This document shows, piece by piece, positions 17,963-26,864 of a stretch of DNA of 64,000 nucleotides. The number at the start of each line of letters is the position of its first letter. Position 1 is the first letter of the stretch. Below the pieces are notes generated by a model. It was not told the origin of the DNA. It did no database searches and was given only the letters and a program-made list of their open reading frames with translations. This DNA is from Polluticaenibacter yanchengensis. GTDB taxonomy: Bacteria > Bacteroidota > Bacteroidia > Chitinophagales > Chitinophagaceae. Where the stretch lies: assembly GCA_027854065.1 (NCBI GenBank), contig JAQGEF010000002.1, forward strand, positions 186,001-250,000. Reading direction: 5' to 3'. A program made the translations under genes and the position numbers.

Positions 17963-19354
17963 ATGAGTCAGAACACAAACCCCATTATCGTAGGCCTGGA
18001 TATTGGTACAACCAAAATTGCTGCCATTGCCGGTAGGAAAAACGATTACGGGAAATTGGAAATCCTGGGTTTTGGTAAAGCCAGTTCCAATAATTCCGTA
18101 CAGCATGGGCAGGTATTGAACATTGAAAATGCAGTAGCTGCCATTAAAGAAGCAATGGTTAATTGCCATGCTTCCAACAACAATTTAAATATTAAAGAAG
18201 TTTATGTGGGTATTGCCGGGCACCACATTAAAAGCCTTCAGACTCGTGGCGATTTAGTTCGTCAGAATACTGAAGACGAAATTTCTCAGGCAGATGTTGA
18301 TCAGTTGATCAGCGATCAGCGTAAGACTTACATCCCGGCGGGAGACCAGATTATTGATGTTATCACACAGGAATTTAATGTGGATAATTATCAAAATCTT
18401 AAGAACCCGATTGGTATGAATGGCGTAAAAGTTGGTGCTAATTTCCATATTATCACCGGCGATAAATATGCTATCCGTAACATTTCAAGAGCAGTAGAAA
18501 AAAGTGATTTAAAAATAAAAGATATTGTACTGCAACCGTTGGCTTCTGCAGATGCGGTAATGTGTGATCACGATTTGGAGGCTGGAGTTGCAATATTAGA
18601 TATTGGTGGTGGTACAAGTGATTTAGCAGTTTTTCACGAAGGTATTTTAAAGCATACAGCTGTAATACCATTTGGAGGTGAAAATATTACTGCCGATATT
18701 AAAACAGGTTTAAGCGTTTTAAAAAGCCAGGCAGAAGCAATGAAAGTGCAGTTTGGCAGTGCGCTGGCACAGGAAGCTAAAAGTAATGCTATCATTACAA
18801 TACCGGGTATCAGAGGGATGCCTTCAAAACAGGTAAGTGTAAAAACATTGGCGCAGATCATCCAGGCCCGCATGAGCGAGATACTGGACTTCGTGGTGTT
18901 TCACTTAAAACAGGTGGGTATGGATAGCCGCACGTTAAACGGTGGTATCATTATTACCGGTGGCGGTTCTCAGTTGAAACATTTAATTCAGCTTACAGAA
19001 TATCAAACAGGTTTGAATGCCAGGATAGGTTTGCCAAACGAACATTTGGCAGGCGGCCACATCCAGGAGTTGAGCAAACCGATGTACTCTACCTGTATTG
19101 GTTTAATAATGAAAGGTTACAGCGATTTTGAAAAGCGTGCAAAATATTTTACGCCGGAAAATACAAGCCATATTATTACACCACAGGAATTTAAAGCCCC
19201 GGTGGCCCAGGCAGAACTGGAGGTAATAGAAGCAGTAGAGAAAATTGCTCCTTTGGAGGCTGAAAAATTAAGAAAACGAACTTCTATCTGGGATAAACTT
19301 AAAGTAAGCTTTATGGATATCTTTAAAGAAGAAGAAGAAAAAGATTTGAAATAA
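17963..19354 (+). CDS. ftsA: Cell division actin-like protein FtsA
   Basis: A 463-residue actin-fold ATPase that tethers FtsZ to the membrane. The phosphate-1 motif VGLDIGTTKIAAIAG, the phosphate-2 motif ILDIGGGTSDLAVF (about residue 210), and GGIIITGGGSQL (about 335) are clear. The C-terminus is longer than in E. coli and ends in WDKLKVSFMDIFKEEEE, which could act as the amphipathic membrane-targeting helix. Upstream of ftsZ as in nearly all bacteria, with 64 bp between. Confidence 0.95.
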   Translation: MSQNTNPIIVGLDIGTTKIAAIAGRKNDYGKLEILGFGKASSNNSVQHGQVLNIENAVAAIKEAMVNCHASNNNLNIKEVYVGIAGHHIKSLQTRGDLVRQNTEDEISQADVDQLISDQRKTYIPAGDQIIDVITQEFNVDNYQNLKNPIGMNGVKVGANFHIITGDKYAIRNISRAVEKSDLKIKDIVLQPLASADAVMCDHDLEAGVAILDIGGGTSDLAVFHEGILKHTAVIPFGGENITADIKTGLSVLKSQAEAMKVQFGSALAQEAKSNAIITIPGIRGMPSKQVSVKTLAQIIQARMSEILDFVVFHLKQVGMDSRTLNGGIIITGGGSQLKHLIQLTEYQTGLNARIGLPNEHLAGGHIQELSKPMYSTCIGLIMKGYSDFEKRAKYFTPENTSHIITPQEFKAPVAQAELEVIEAVEKIAPLEAEKLRKRTSIWDKLKVSFMDIFKEEEEKDLK

Positions 19355-19418
19355 TTCAACCTGAACATACTTACTAACTTACTAACCAGCCTTACAGAAG
19401 GCACAAAACATTTGAATT

Positions 19419-21209
19419 ATGATACACTTCGATATGCCGGCTCAAAAATCAAACATCATTAAAGTATTAGGCTTTGGTGGTGGCGGTGGAAACGCTGTAA
19501 GCCACATGTACACTCAAAATATTCAGAACGTAGATTTTATTGTTTGCAATACGGATGCACAGGCTTTAGCTTTAAGCCCGGTGCCAAATAAAGTTCAGTT
19601 GGGGCCGCACTTAACACAAGGTTTGGGTGCAGGTGCTAATCCTAATATTGGTAAACAAGCCACAGAAGAAAGCCTGGATGAGATCAGGAATATGATGGAA
19701 GTAAACACCCGTATGGCGTTTATTACTGCCGGTATGGGTGGTGGTACCGGAACAGGTGGTGCGCCAACTGTTGCAAAAATCTGCAAGGAAATGGGCATTC
19801 TTACTGTAGGTATCGTTACCACTCCTTTTATGTTTGAAGGACCTAAACGTATGGCGCAGGCCCAAAGAGGGATTGATGAATTAAAGCAATATGTAGATAC
19901 TTTATTGGTTATCAGCAACGATAAATTGCGTCACCAGTACGGTAACTTAAAAATGAAAGAAGCATTCAGTAAAGCGGATGATGTGTTGACAACTGCAGCA
20001 CGTTGTATTACTGATGTTATTAATACTACAGGCGCGGTAAACCTTGATTTTGCTGATGTTTGTACTGTAATGCGTGATGGTGGTGTGGCTATTTTAGGTA
20101 GCGCTCAGCGCAGTGGTGAAAACAGGGCATTGGAAGCGATAGAAGCTGCTATCAACTCTCCATTGTTAAATGACAATGATATATCCGGTGCTAAATGGTT
20201 ACTGTTGAACATTACCTCATCTGAAGGTGACCATGAGTTTACCATGGATGAGGTAGCCGATATTCAGAACTATGTGCGTGAGCAAACCGGTGAAAACACA
20301 GATGTTATCCTGGGTATGGGTTATGATGATTCATTAGGCGATAATATTGGTATCACGATTATTGCTACCGGTTTCCAGCATAAAGATCCTTTCATTGTAA
20401 AAGAAGAGGCGAAAAATGTGAAGCCGGAAGAAGCACCGATTATCATGACATTAGGTGTAGAAGGTGAAGAGCAAAAAATGGAAGCTTCTAAAACTGAAGA
20501 AGTAAAAGCTTCGGGAGATTTAATGCCGGTGGTGGAAGAAGTAATTGAGGAAGTAAAACCAATTGTTTTATACAATGAATTACCAACAACTACTTACGCT
20601 CCGGTAAAAGAGGAAGAGCCGGAAACACCACAAGTGTTTGAGCTGTCTGTAGAACCAAATAAAGTGCAGGAACCTGTTGTAGCACCTTTAAATGTAAATC
20701 CTGATACATGGAAATACGAAGAGCCAAAAGCAGAGCCTGTTCAGAGTAAAGCACCTGAATTTAGGTTCATTAATCCTTCTGAAACAGTTGAAGCGCATCT
20801 TGCCCCGGTTTTAAAAGAACAAACCAATGAAGATGAAGAAAGCCTGGCAGGTATGCAGTTAAGCATAGAAGAAGCGCCGGCTGTTCAGTTCGGTACGCAA
20901 CCGACAGTGAATGTAACTACAGATGCTGTGGAAGAGCCTGCAAAAGATCTGACTGAAGAAGAGTTACAAAAGCGCCGTGCACAAGAGCGTATCGAGCGTT
21001 TACGTCGTATCTCTTTCAATCCGTTAGAGGTTGATAACAATGGTGAATTCGAGCATGTACCTGCGTATATGCGCCGCAAAATGGATTTCCAGAATTCAGC
21101 TATTGCTAATGTAGAAGATTATTATAGTCGTGCCCAGGTAAAAACTGACGGTGATAACACTGAAATCAGCACATTGAATAATTTCTTACACGGTAATCGC
21201 CCGGATTAA
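19419..21209 (+). CDS. ftsZ: Cell division GTPase FtsZ with long C-terminal linker
   Basis: A 596-residue tubulin homologue. The GTP-binding G-box GGGGGNAVSHMY, tubulin signature GMGGGTGTGGAP (about residue 106) and T7-loop region DFADV are intact. The globular part ends near residue 320. The following roughly 240-residue linker is Glu/Pro/Val-rich, much longer than the 50-70 residues in E. coli, and ends in a basic helix and PAYMRRK near 548, a likely conserved C-terminal peptide for FtsA binding, followed by about 45 more residues. Long linkers are usual in Bacteroidota. It closes the dcw operon. Confidence 0.96.
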   Translation: MIHFDMPAQKSNIIKVLGFGGGGGNAVSHMYTQNIQNVDFIVCNTDAQALALSPVPNKVQLGPHLTQGLGAGANPNIGKQATEESLDEIRNMMEVNTRMAFITAGMGGGTGTGGAPTVAKICKEMGILTVGIVTTPFMFEGPKRMAQAQRGIDELKQYVDTLLVISNDKLRHQYGNLKMKEAFSKADDVLTTAARCITDVINTTGAVNLDFADVCTVMRDGGVAILGSAQRSGENRALEAIEAAINSPLLNDNDISGAKWLLLNITSSEGDHEFTMDEVADIQNYVREQTGENTDVILGMGYDDSLGDNIGITIIATGFQHKDPFIVKEEAKNVKPEEAPIIMTLGVEGEEQKMEASKTEEVKASGDLMPVVEEVIEEVKPIVLYNELPTTTYAPVKEEEPETPQVFELSVEPNKVQEPVVAPLNVNPDTWKYEEPKAEPVQSKAPEFRFINPSETVEAHLAPVLKEQTNEDEESLAGMQLSIEEAPAVQFGTQPTVNVTTDAVEEPAKDLTEEELQKRRAQERIERLRRISFNPLEVDNNGEFEHVPAYMRRKMDFQNSAIANVEDYYSRAQVKTDGDNTEISTLNNFLHGNRPD

Positions 21210-21231
21210 AATTATAATCGTTTTTAGTTGT

Positions 21232-21261
21232 TCCCTCGGCATCTGCCGGGGGATTTTTTTT
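21232..21261 (+). terminator. Rho-independent terminator after ftsZ
   Basis: TCCCTCGGCA and TGCCGGGGGA form a 10-bp stem with one G-U pair, followed directly by eight T. It lies 22 bp after the ftsZ stop and closes the dcw operon. Confidence 0.85.
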
Positions 21262-21401
21262 GCTTTGATCCGTGCTGATAGTTTGTTATTTGCCTTGTAG
21301 CCCCCGGTAATTGTGACGTTTGGTATTCGTGTTTGAGTATCGGCAATGAGTATGCCCGTAAAACAAATGGCTAGCCATTTGCTAACCATTTGTTTTTAAT
21401 T

Positions 21402-22541
21402 TTATGCTTTTGATTTCAAAATCGGAATCATTTCATTTTTCCAGCTGTTGAATGTGCCTTCCTGTATTTTCTTACGGGCTTCTTTTATAAGGTGTAAGTA
21501 AAAGGCCAGGTTATGAATACTGGCTATTTGTAAGCCAAGTATCTCTTTGGCTTTAAATAAATGTCTTAAATAGGCTTTGCTGTAATAGCTGCTTACCTCG
21601 CAGCCGATGGCATCATCAATAGGGGAGAAGTCTTTCTCCCATTTTTTATTATCAATGTTTATAACGCCTTTGCTGGTAAACAGCATGGCGTTACGGCCAT
21701 TGCGGGTAGGCATTACACAGTCAAACATATCCACACCGTAACTGATGTTTTCCAGTAAATCCCAAGGGGTACCGACGCCCATCAGGTAGCGTGGTTTGTT
21801 CCACGGCAGGTGCTCACAGGTAAATGCGCAGTACTCGTACATCATTTCCGGTGGTTCGCCTACGCTCAGGCCGCCAATAGCCACACCTGTGCTGTTTTTA
21901 GAAGCAATATATTCTGCAGAGGCTTTACGCAAATCTTTATATGTAGAGCCTTGTACAATGGGAAACAGGTTTTGGGTGTACCCATATTTAGGGGCTGTTT
22001 CATCCAGGCGTTTGAAGCACCTGTCTAGCCAGCGATGGGTTAAATTCATGCTATTGTAGGCATAATCGTATGTGCTGGGATACGGCGGACATTCGTCAAA
22101 TGCCATGATGATATCTGCCCCGATGCTGCGTTGTATATCCATTACCCGTTCCGGGCTGAACATGTGTTTGCTCCCGTCTATATGACTGCGGAATAAGGCG
22201 CCTTCTTCTGTAATTTTTCTTTGGGCAGCCAGGCTGAATACCTGGAATCCGCCACTGTCCGTAAGGATAGGCTTGTGCCAGCCATTAAACCGGTGAAGGC
22301 CACCGGCAGCTTCCAGTATCTCAATGCCGGGTCTTAAATATAAGTGATATGTATTGCCTAATATGATCTGTGCTTTTACATCATTTAGTAATTGCTGTTG
22401 GGTAACTGCTTTTACAGAACCTATAGTACCTACGGGCATAAAAATGGGAGTTTCTATTACTCCGTGGTCCGTAGTCACCACTCCTGCTCTTGCTTTAGAA
22501 AATTTATCTTCTGCTATTAATTCAAACGTTAAATCGGCCAT
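21402..22541 (-). CDS. tgt: Queuine tRNA-ribosyltransferase Tgt
   Basis: A 379-residue TIM-barrel enzyme that exchanges guanine-34 for preQ1 in tRNAs with GUN anticodons. The catalytic region DSGGFQVFSL, FDECPPYPS and YLMGVGTP, and DCVMPTRNGRN with the nucleophilic Asp, are present. ATG at 22541 gives the normal N-terminus (ADLTFELI); an in-frame extension to 22607 is rejected. The usual zinc motif CxCxxC before the YSxAYLRHLF segment is reduced to one Cys (AIGCEVSSYYSKAYL), although the IHNL His remains. The leader carries a terminator-like hairpin (22580-22615). Confidence 0.94.
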   Translation of the reverse strand: MADLTFELIAEDKFSKARAGVVTTDHGVIETPIFMPVGTIGSVKAVTQQQLLNDVKAQIILGNTYHLYLRPGIEILEAAGGLHRFNGWHKPILTDSGGFQVFSLAAQRKITEEGALFRSHIDGSKHMFSPERVMDIQRSIGADIIMAFDECPPYPSTYDYAYNSMNLTHRWLDRCFKRLDETAPKYGYTQNLFPIVQGSTYKDLRKASAEYIASKNSTGVAIGGLSVGEPPEMMYEYCAFTCEHLPWNKPRYLMGVGTPWDLLENISYGVDMFDCVMPTRNGRNAMLFTSKGVINIDNKKWEKDFSPIDDAIGCEVSSYYSKAYLRHLFKAKEILGLQIASIHNLAFYLHLIKEARKKIQEGTFNSWKNEMIPILKSKA

Positions 22542-22579
22542 GAATAAAATAATAATTGAAAGGTTGGCAAAGGTAGTGT

Positions 22580-22615
22580 AAAAAAAAGACTCCCGGTGTA
22601 GAAACACTAGGAGTC
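22580..22615 (-). terminator. Intrinsic terminator or attenuator in front of tgt
   Basis: On the minus strand GACTCCtaGTGT and ACACcgGGAGTC form a stem with a short internal loop, followed by eight T ending 38 nt before the tgt start. It may end the transcript of the upstream secreted-protein gene, or act as an attenuator in the tgt leader if the promoter is at 22641. Confidence 0.7.
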
Positions 22616-22640
22616 AAAACCCTAAACCCTTAAACAGATT

Positions 22641-22648
22641 CAAAGATA
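22641..22648 (-). promoter_or_regulatory. Candidate -7 element for tgt
   Basis: On the minus strand TATCTTTG is an exact match to TAnnTTTG. No TTG lies 19-21 nt upstream. It would start a transcript near 22635, upstream of the hairpin at 22580-22615. Confidence 0.4.
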
Positions 22649-22716
22649 CGACTTAAAATACATTGACGTTACACCATTGAGTATGTTAACATGGATTTAA
22701 CATATCTGAATGCAAC

Positions 22717-24063
22717 CTATTTTAATTTGAGCTTGTAATTCTTATTCACCTTCGGGTCGTTAAAATATTTTTCCGCATCAGTCGGCGTAAAAGATTCATC
22801 GAACTCAACTAATGGTAAATCAACTAATTGATTCCTGGCATTTTTAAGTTCTTCATTCAGCTTTTTAATCTTAGCTGTTGTTTGGGGATCTTTTTCTCCT
22901 ATTAAACGATTTTCGCTTAACAGGTATTCTAATCTTTTTGCGACAGTCCTTACCTGGGTAGCTGTATTTTGTTCCTGTACTTTACTTGGTGCAACAGCTT
23001 CCTTTACCGGTACGAGTGTGAGTCCTACACTTGGTAATATTTTGCCAACAGTTTGGGTACTGGAACCGGAAGTACCGGAGGTAGAAAGAATGGTACCTGC
23101 CAGTGCTGTGGTTGAACTGGATATATCAAATGTTGTACGTGTATTCTTTGTAGATTTTACACTTTTACTTAATACGTAAAATGTAAGTTTGAGACTTAAA
23201 ATATATTTTTTATACTCATCACTCAATGATTTAAACTCATTATACAGGTAAGGATAGTTCAGGCCTGGGCGAATATTTAACTCTACAATTCCTGTGTCTT
23301 TATTGAAGAATTTATCGGCTCCTATAAACTGTATAAACAATTTTTTTTGTTTAGCGGTATCGTCATCCTTTATAAAATCGTAAGGAATGGTCCATAAAAA
23401 TGTATCATCGCATTTATGTGGTGTTACATAATTATAGATGGGTATGTTGGTCTTCATGGTTATCTGCTCAATGGGAAAAGTGCCTTCCTCGCACTGGATC
23501 TTAAAACGCACGGTATCTCCCTCTTCTACAAATAACCTGTCGGATATTGTCGGCCTTATTTTACTGGCAATAATTTCAGTATTGTAAAAAACAATGGTGA
23601 AACTGGTATCAACAAATTCACTGGGGTCATCAATATTCTGCACACCCAAAAGCACTTTGTATTGTTGGTCGTATTTTAACCTGCCACTTCTGAAGAGATT
23701 CTTGTCTGCTTTTAACACCAGCATGCCGGTATTTCTGTCTATGCGCATACCTACAGGGCTGTTGCGTAAAAACCAGTTGAGTTTTATGAGAGAATCCTCC
23801 CTGTTCACTTTGAACTGGTAATTGATTGATGAGTCCACATGCAAGGTTATATACGGATTCAGGTTCAGAATTCTGAATGTTGAGTCAATAAATCTTACTC
23901 TTTCAATATGTGTTGGTACATTTACAGCGGGAGTATCAATTGGTGGTATTCTTTTCAGTAGAGTATCTTGCTTTAAGGAATCTGTCTGTGCATAACTTTT
24001 TGTTACACCTAATAGCGCGATAGTCAATACCAACCAGAAATGTTTAGAAATTTTAATATCCAT
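22717..24063 (-). CDS. Secreted protein of unknown function
   Basis: A 448-residue protein not recognised as a named family. An N-terminal signal peptide ends near residue 25 (LLGVTKSYAQ). Residues about 60-270 are beta-rich with two apparent cadherin/Ig-like segments (GMRIDRNTGMLVLKAD; RPTISDRLFVEEGDTVRFKI). A Ser/Thr/Gly-rich patch (about 325-345) precedes a helical C-terminus with Lys/Asn/Leu heptads (about 375-420). It is probably periplasmic or surface-exposed. It lies upstream of tgt on the same strand, with a terminator-like hairpin between. Confidence 0.6.
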   Translation of the reverse strand: MDIKISKHFWLVLTIALLGVTKSYAQTDSLKQDTLLKRIPPIDTPAVNVPTHIERVRFIDSTFRILNLNPYITLHVDSSINYQFKVNREDSLIKLNWFLRNSPVGMRIDRNTGMLVLKADKNLFRSGRLKYDQQYKVLLGVQNIDDPSEFVDTSFTIVFYNTEIIASKIRPTISDRLFVEEGDTVRFKIQCEEGTFPIEQITMKTNIPIYNYVTPHKCDDTFLWTIPYDFIKDDDTAKQKKLFIQFIGADKFFNKDTGIVELNIRPGLNYPYLYNEFKSLSDEYKKYILSLKLTFYVLSKSVKSTKNTRTTFDISSSTTALAGTILSTSGTSGSSTQTVGKILPSVGLTLVPVKEAVAPSKVQEQNTATQVRTVAKRLEYLLSENRLIGEKDPQTTAKIKKLNEELKNARNQLVDLPLVEFDESFTPTDAEKYFNDPKVNKNYKLKLK

Positions 24064-24443
24064 TACTTACAATCCAAATTTTTACGGAAAAAGTCCTATT
24101 AGCAATTCAATTGCCAAAAATACCATTTCTTTTAAAATTAAAAATGAAACCTGATTTTAATTTATGATATTTTAAAAATCAGAGTTGTGATTAAACACAT
24201 TTTTTCTGCTTTATGTATTTTTAAGCGTTTACTGGTGTTTAATAGTACAAAAATCAGGCAAAATACCGGGAAATGAGCCATATGATTGAGGGCTAAGCCT
24301 GTTTTCTTCTGTTCATGCTATATAAATTAATTCCTCTAAAGAATATTTTTAATAATGATTAAGATAGTGATGGGGTATAACCAGTGGGGGCTGCAGCTTA
24401 TTTAAGAGATGATTTGTTAACTTTATCTTTTTAAATAATTTTT
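24064..24443. other. Intergenic region between divergent genes
   Basis: AT-rich, with no protein-like frame. It must contain the promoters for the minus-strand secreted protein and for the plus-strand MgtC gene. No clear promoter pair or repeat was recognised. Confidence 0.4.
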
Positions 24444-25082
24444 ATGCTTCAGTTAGATTTAGGCAATATTTACCACCAGATTCTATTGCTGTTTATCTCT
24501 ATTATTTTAGGTTTTGTAATAGGTATAGAAAGAGAGTACCGGAATAAGTTTGCAGGGTTGAGGACTTTTATCCTGATATCTTTTGGATCATGTTTGTTTA
24601 CGATCCTGTCTCTTTCAATCGGGTCGCTGGACAGGATTGCTTCAAATATTGTGACAGGTATCGGCTTTTTGGGGGCCGGGGTTATTTTTAAGGAGGATAA
24701 TAAAATTACCGGTATTACAACGGCAACTTCTATATGGGCAACGGCTTCTATTGGGATGTGTGTGGGTTATGGCCATATAATACTTGCATTAACCGGAACT
24801 ATTATTGTTTTAAGTGTGTTACATTTATTAATAAAAGTTCAATATGTAATAGACAGCAAACATAAAGTGAAAGTATATAAAGTGGGTGTTTTAAAAATGG
24901 GGGACCTGGAACTGGTTGAAAGGATCTTTAAAGAGAGTGGGTTAAAAGTGGAGGCTTTAAACCTGGAGAAAAGTGATGATATTATTACATCTGTATGGAG
25001 TGCAGGTGGCAGTATTGCGCAGCAGGAAAAGCTTGAAAGAAGGCTTATTGAAAACCCTATAGTAAAAAACTGCCTTAGTTAA
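24444..25082 (+). CDS. MgtC/SapB family membrane protein
   Basis: A 212-residue protein with the MgtC domain in residues 1-140: four to five membrane segments with GFVIGIEREYRNKFAGLRTF, GIGFLGAGVIF and GITTATSIWATASIG. The C-terminal 70 residues form a cytoplasmic ACT-like alpha/beta domain (VGVLKMGDLELVERIF). MgtC proteins affect Mg2+ starvation survival and ATP synthase in pathogens; in environmental bacteria their role is unknown. A degenerate copy of the 3' end lies 1.4 kb downstream (26361-26541), with an FkbM gene between. Confidence 0.85.
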   Translation: MLQLDLGNIYHQILLLFISIILGFVIGIEREYRNKFAGLRTFILISFGSCLFTILSLSIGSLDRIASNIVTGIGFLGAGVIFKEDNKITGITTATSIWATASIGMCVGYGHIILALTGTIIVLSVLHLLIKVQYVIDSKHKVKVYKVGVLKMGDLELVERIFKESGLKVEALNLEKSDDIITSVWSAGGSIAQQEKLERRLIENPIVKNCLS

Positions 25083-25104
25083 GTGTACAGGTGCACTCAA
25101 TGTT

Positions 25105-25998
25105 TTAAATGGTAAAGTGATTATTTATTTTTATTTTATCACTACTTTGTACTCTTTCGTTTACAGTATGCAGGTCGCGTATAAAAATCGTATTAAATTG
25201 ATTTTTATTATAACTTTCAAGCTCTATTATATGTCGTTTAAAGGGATCGTATTTGTAGGGCTTGAATCCGTAATGAATGATCTGTTCATATACTTCATTA
25301 TCGCTGATGCCGATTTTATTGCCCGAGCCGTTCAGTTCCATTATAATAATTTTCAGCTTATGATTACTTAATATATTTTTTGCACCTGAAAGTGCAAACT
25401 TCTCATAGCCTTCTACGTCTATTTTTAATAGAACGGGCGCTTCATTATAAAGCTCATCTATCTTCAGAACCTTGACACTGACCTTGTTTTTATATTTCTC
25501 ATCTACAATTCCGTTCATTGTACCCTTATCTGTGGAGAAGAATAACTCTCCGGATTTATCTGAAACGCCAAGATTACGACTATCTATCAGGTGGCCTAAG
25601 TTATTAAAATCAATAAGCATTTTAAGCCTGTTAAACGTATTGGGGACAGGTTCAACTGCCACAGATTTTAATTTTCTGACTCCTGAGAGTAGCAACGAAA
25701 AATGTCCGAGGTTAGCTCCAATGTCAAAAAAAATATCTTCTTTCCTGGAAACGTGTAATAAAAAGATAGATTCTTCAAATTCATATAAACCGAAGTAATA
25801 GTTCCCGATAATTCCGGCATCGCCTTTCCGGATTGATAGCTTCAGGTCGGCAATCCAATTCATTTCAACACTTTCTGTAAATAAAAACTTCACATTTAAA
25901 ATGCCATATTTTAAAAAATGGACTAATGGGTATTTTTCCGTTAAGGGATTATCTTTAAAAAGATTATAGCGGTTTTTGATTTTGGTAATTATGTTCAT
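25105..25998 (-). CDS. FkbM family methyltransferase
   Basis: A 297-residue SAM-dependent methyltransferase. It shows FDIGANLGHFSLLLSG (motif I, about residue 92), AVEPVPNTFNRLK, and LLKIDVEGYEKFALSGA, which together define the FkbM family. Members O-methylate sugars, polyketides or surface glycans; no glycan genes flank it here, so the substrate is open. It is convergent with the MgtC gene (22 bp apart), and its AT-rich sequence and position between an MgtC gene and an MgtC remnant suggest that it was inserted. Confidence 0.85.
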   Translation of the reverse strand: MNIITKIKNRYNLFKDNPLTEKYPLVHFLKYGILNVKFLFTESVEMNWIADLKLSIRKGDAGIIGNYYFGLYEFEESIFLLHVSRKEDIFFDIGANLGHFSLLLSGVRKLKSVAVEPVPNTFNRLKMLIDFNNLGHLIDSRNLGVSDKSGELFFSTDKGTMNGIVDEKYKNKVSVKVLKIDELYNEAPVLLKIDVEGYEKFALSGAKNILSNHKLKIIIMELNGSGNKIGISDNEVYEQIIHYGFKPYKYDPFKRHIIELESYNKNQFNTIFIRDLHTVNERVQSSDKIKINNHFTI

Positions 25999-26360
25999 TG
26001 TTTAATTTTAAGAGATTAAAAATTAATATAAGAATATAATAATGGGTAGGTTTTATGTAAATATAATGAGCTTTAGATGTTTTAAAAAATAATAGTGTAT
26101 TTCATCTGTTTAATAAAAAGCTTACGCTTGCCTGAATATTTTAAATAACTTTTTTAGCATTTAATTGCTATTTTATATGGTAGTTAGTATAAGATTGTTA
26201 TAATTCCGGAATAGTGAAATGAGTAGTTGTATGTTACAACTGAAATATATCAATTAAAATTGAGCCTTTAATTGAAGCAGTTTTGCCATTACTTAAATAA
26301 CGATCAAACGGCTCTATCTCCGCTATATTGAAGTGTTTTAAAATCATGTATTTTAGAAAA

Positions 26361-26541
26361 AATGCCCGAAAAGAAAATTTCGGCTAATAGTTTTGATAAC
26401 CTGAAAGACGAAAGTCGGATTTACCTTATTGTTGGTAGTATGAGCGAAATGCACTTGTATGTATGCAGTGGGTGTGGTAACATCGCTCTGCAGGAAAAGT
26501 TTTAAAGAAGGCTTATTGAAAATCTTATTATAAAAAATGTT
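26361..26541 (+). pseudogene. Degenerate copy of the MgtC gene 3' end
   Basis: Bases 26452-26541 align with 24988-25072 of the MgtC gene at roughly 70 percent by eye, including a run AAAGAAGGCTTATTGAAAA shared apart from one flanking base. A frame from ATG 26361 reads 47 codons and stops just where the similarity begins to shift frame (QEKF then stop, versus QEKLERR). The upstream half is only weakly similar. No intact gene is present. Confidence 0.6.
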
Positions 26542-26658
26542 TGCGCTAAAGGGTTATAGTTTGTCGGTTTTAGTTTTAGCGATTAGCTGAATGGAAAATA
26601 CAGGTAAAGAGGATAAAGGGTTGGCTCTTTTCGATGATACTGTATCCGGATGCCGGGC

Positions 26659-26772
26659 GGCTGCGGGATATGCAGGGCGGCGAGGAACGAGCCGGTGCCT
26701 TAGCACCGAGCGGTAGCGAGCCCGGAATAGCCCGGACCGAAGTTTGAGAGAGCTGTAAATGACGAGAGCCCC
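26659..26772 (-). repeat. R1 dispersed palindromic element, copy 2
   Basis: Minus strand: GGGGCT at 26772, then TCCGGGCTATTCCGGGCTCG and CTACCGCTCGGTGC, an inner hairpin (GGTGCTAAGGCACC) and the closing GCAGCC. It begins 92 nt after the lepB stop in sense orientation. The rest of the 25999-26864 gap holds the MgtC remnant and otherwise nothing I recognise. Confidence 0.8.
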
Positions 26773-26864
26773 GAAAAAAGAATAAAACGAAAAGTCTGAC
26801 CAATAAAAAAGGAGAGCATTTGCAGATATATGCTGCACGCGCTCTCCTCTTCCGTTAATGGATC

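Noticed and set aside
22541..22716. preQ1 riboswitch in front of tgt
   Set aside because: The leader has a terminator-like hairpin but lacks the A-rich tail and loop bases of preQ1 class I; no class II or III pattern was seen.
26361..26501. A 47-residue small protein from ATG 26361
   Set aside because: Its C-terminal codons are the degraded MgtC 3' end and it stops at a frame disruption, so it is better read as a remnant.
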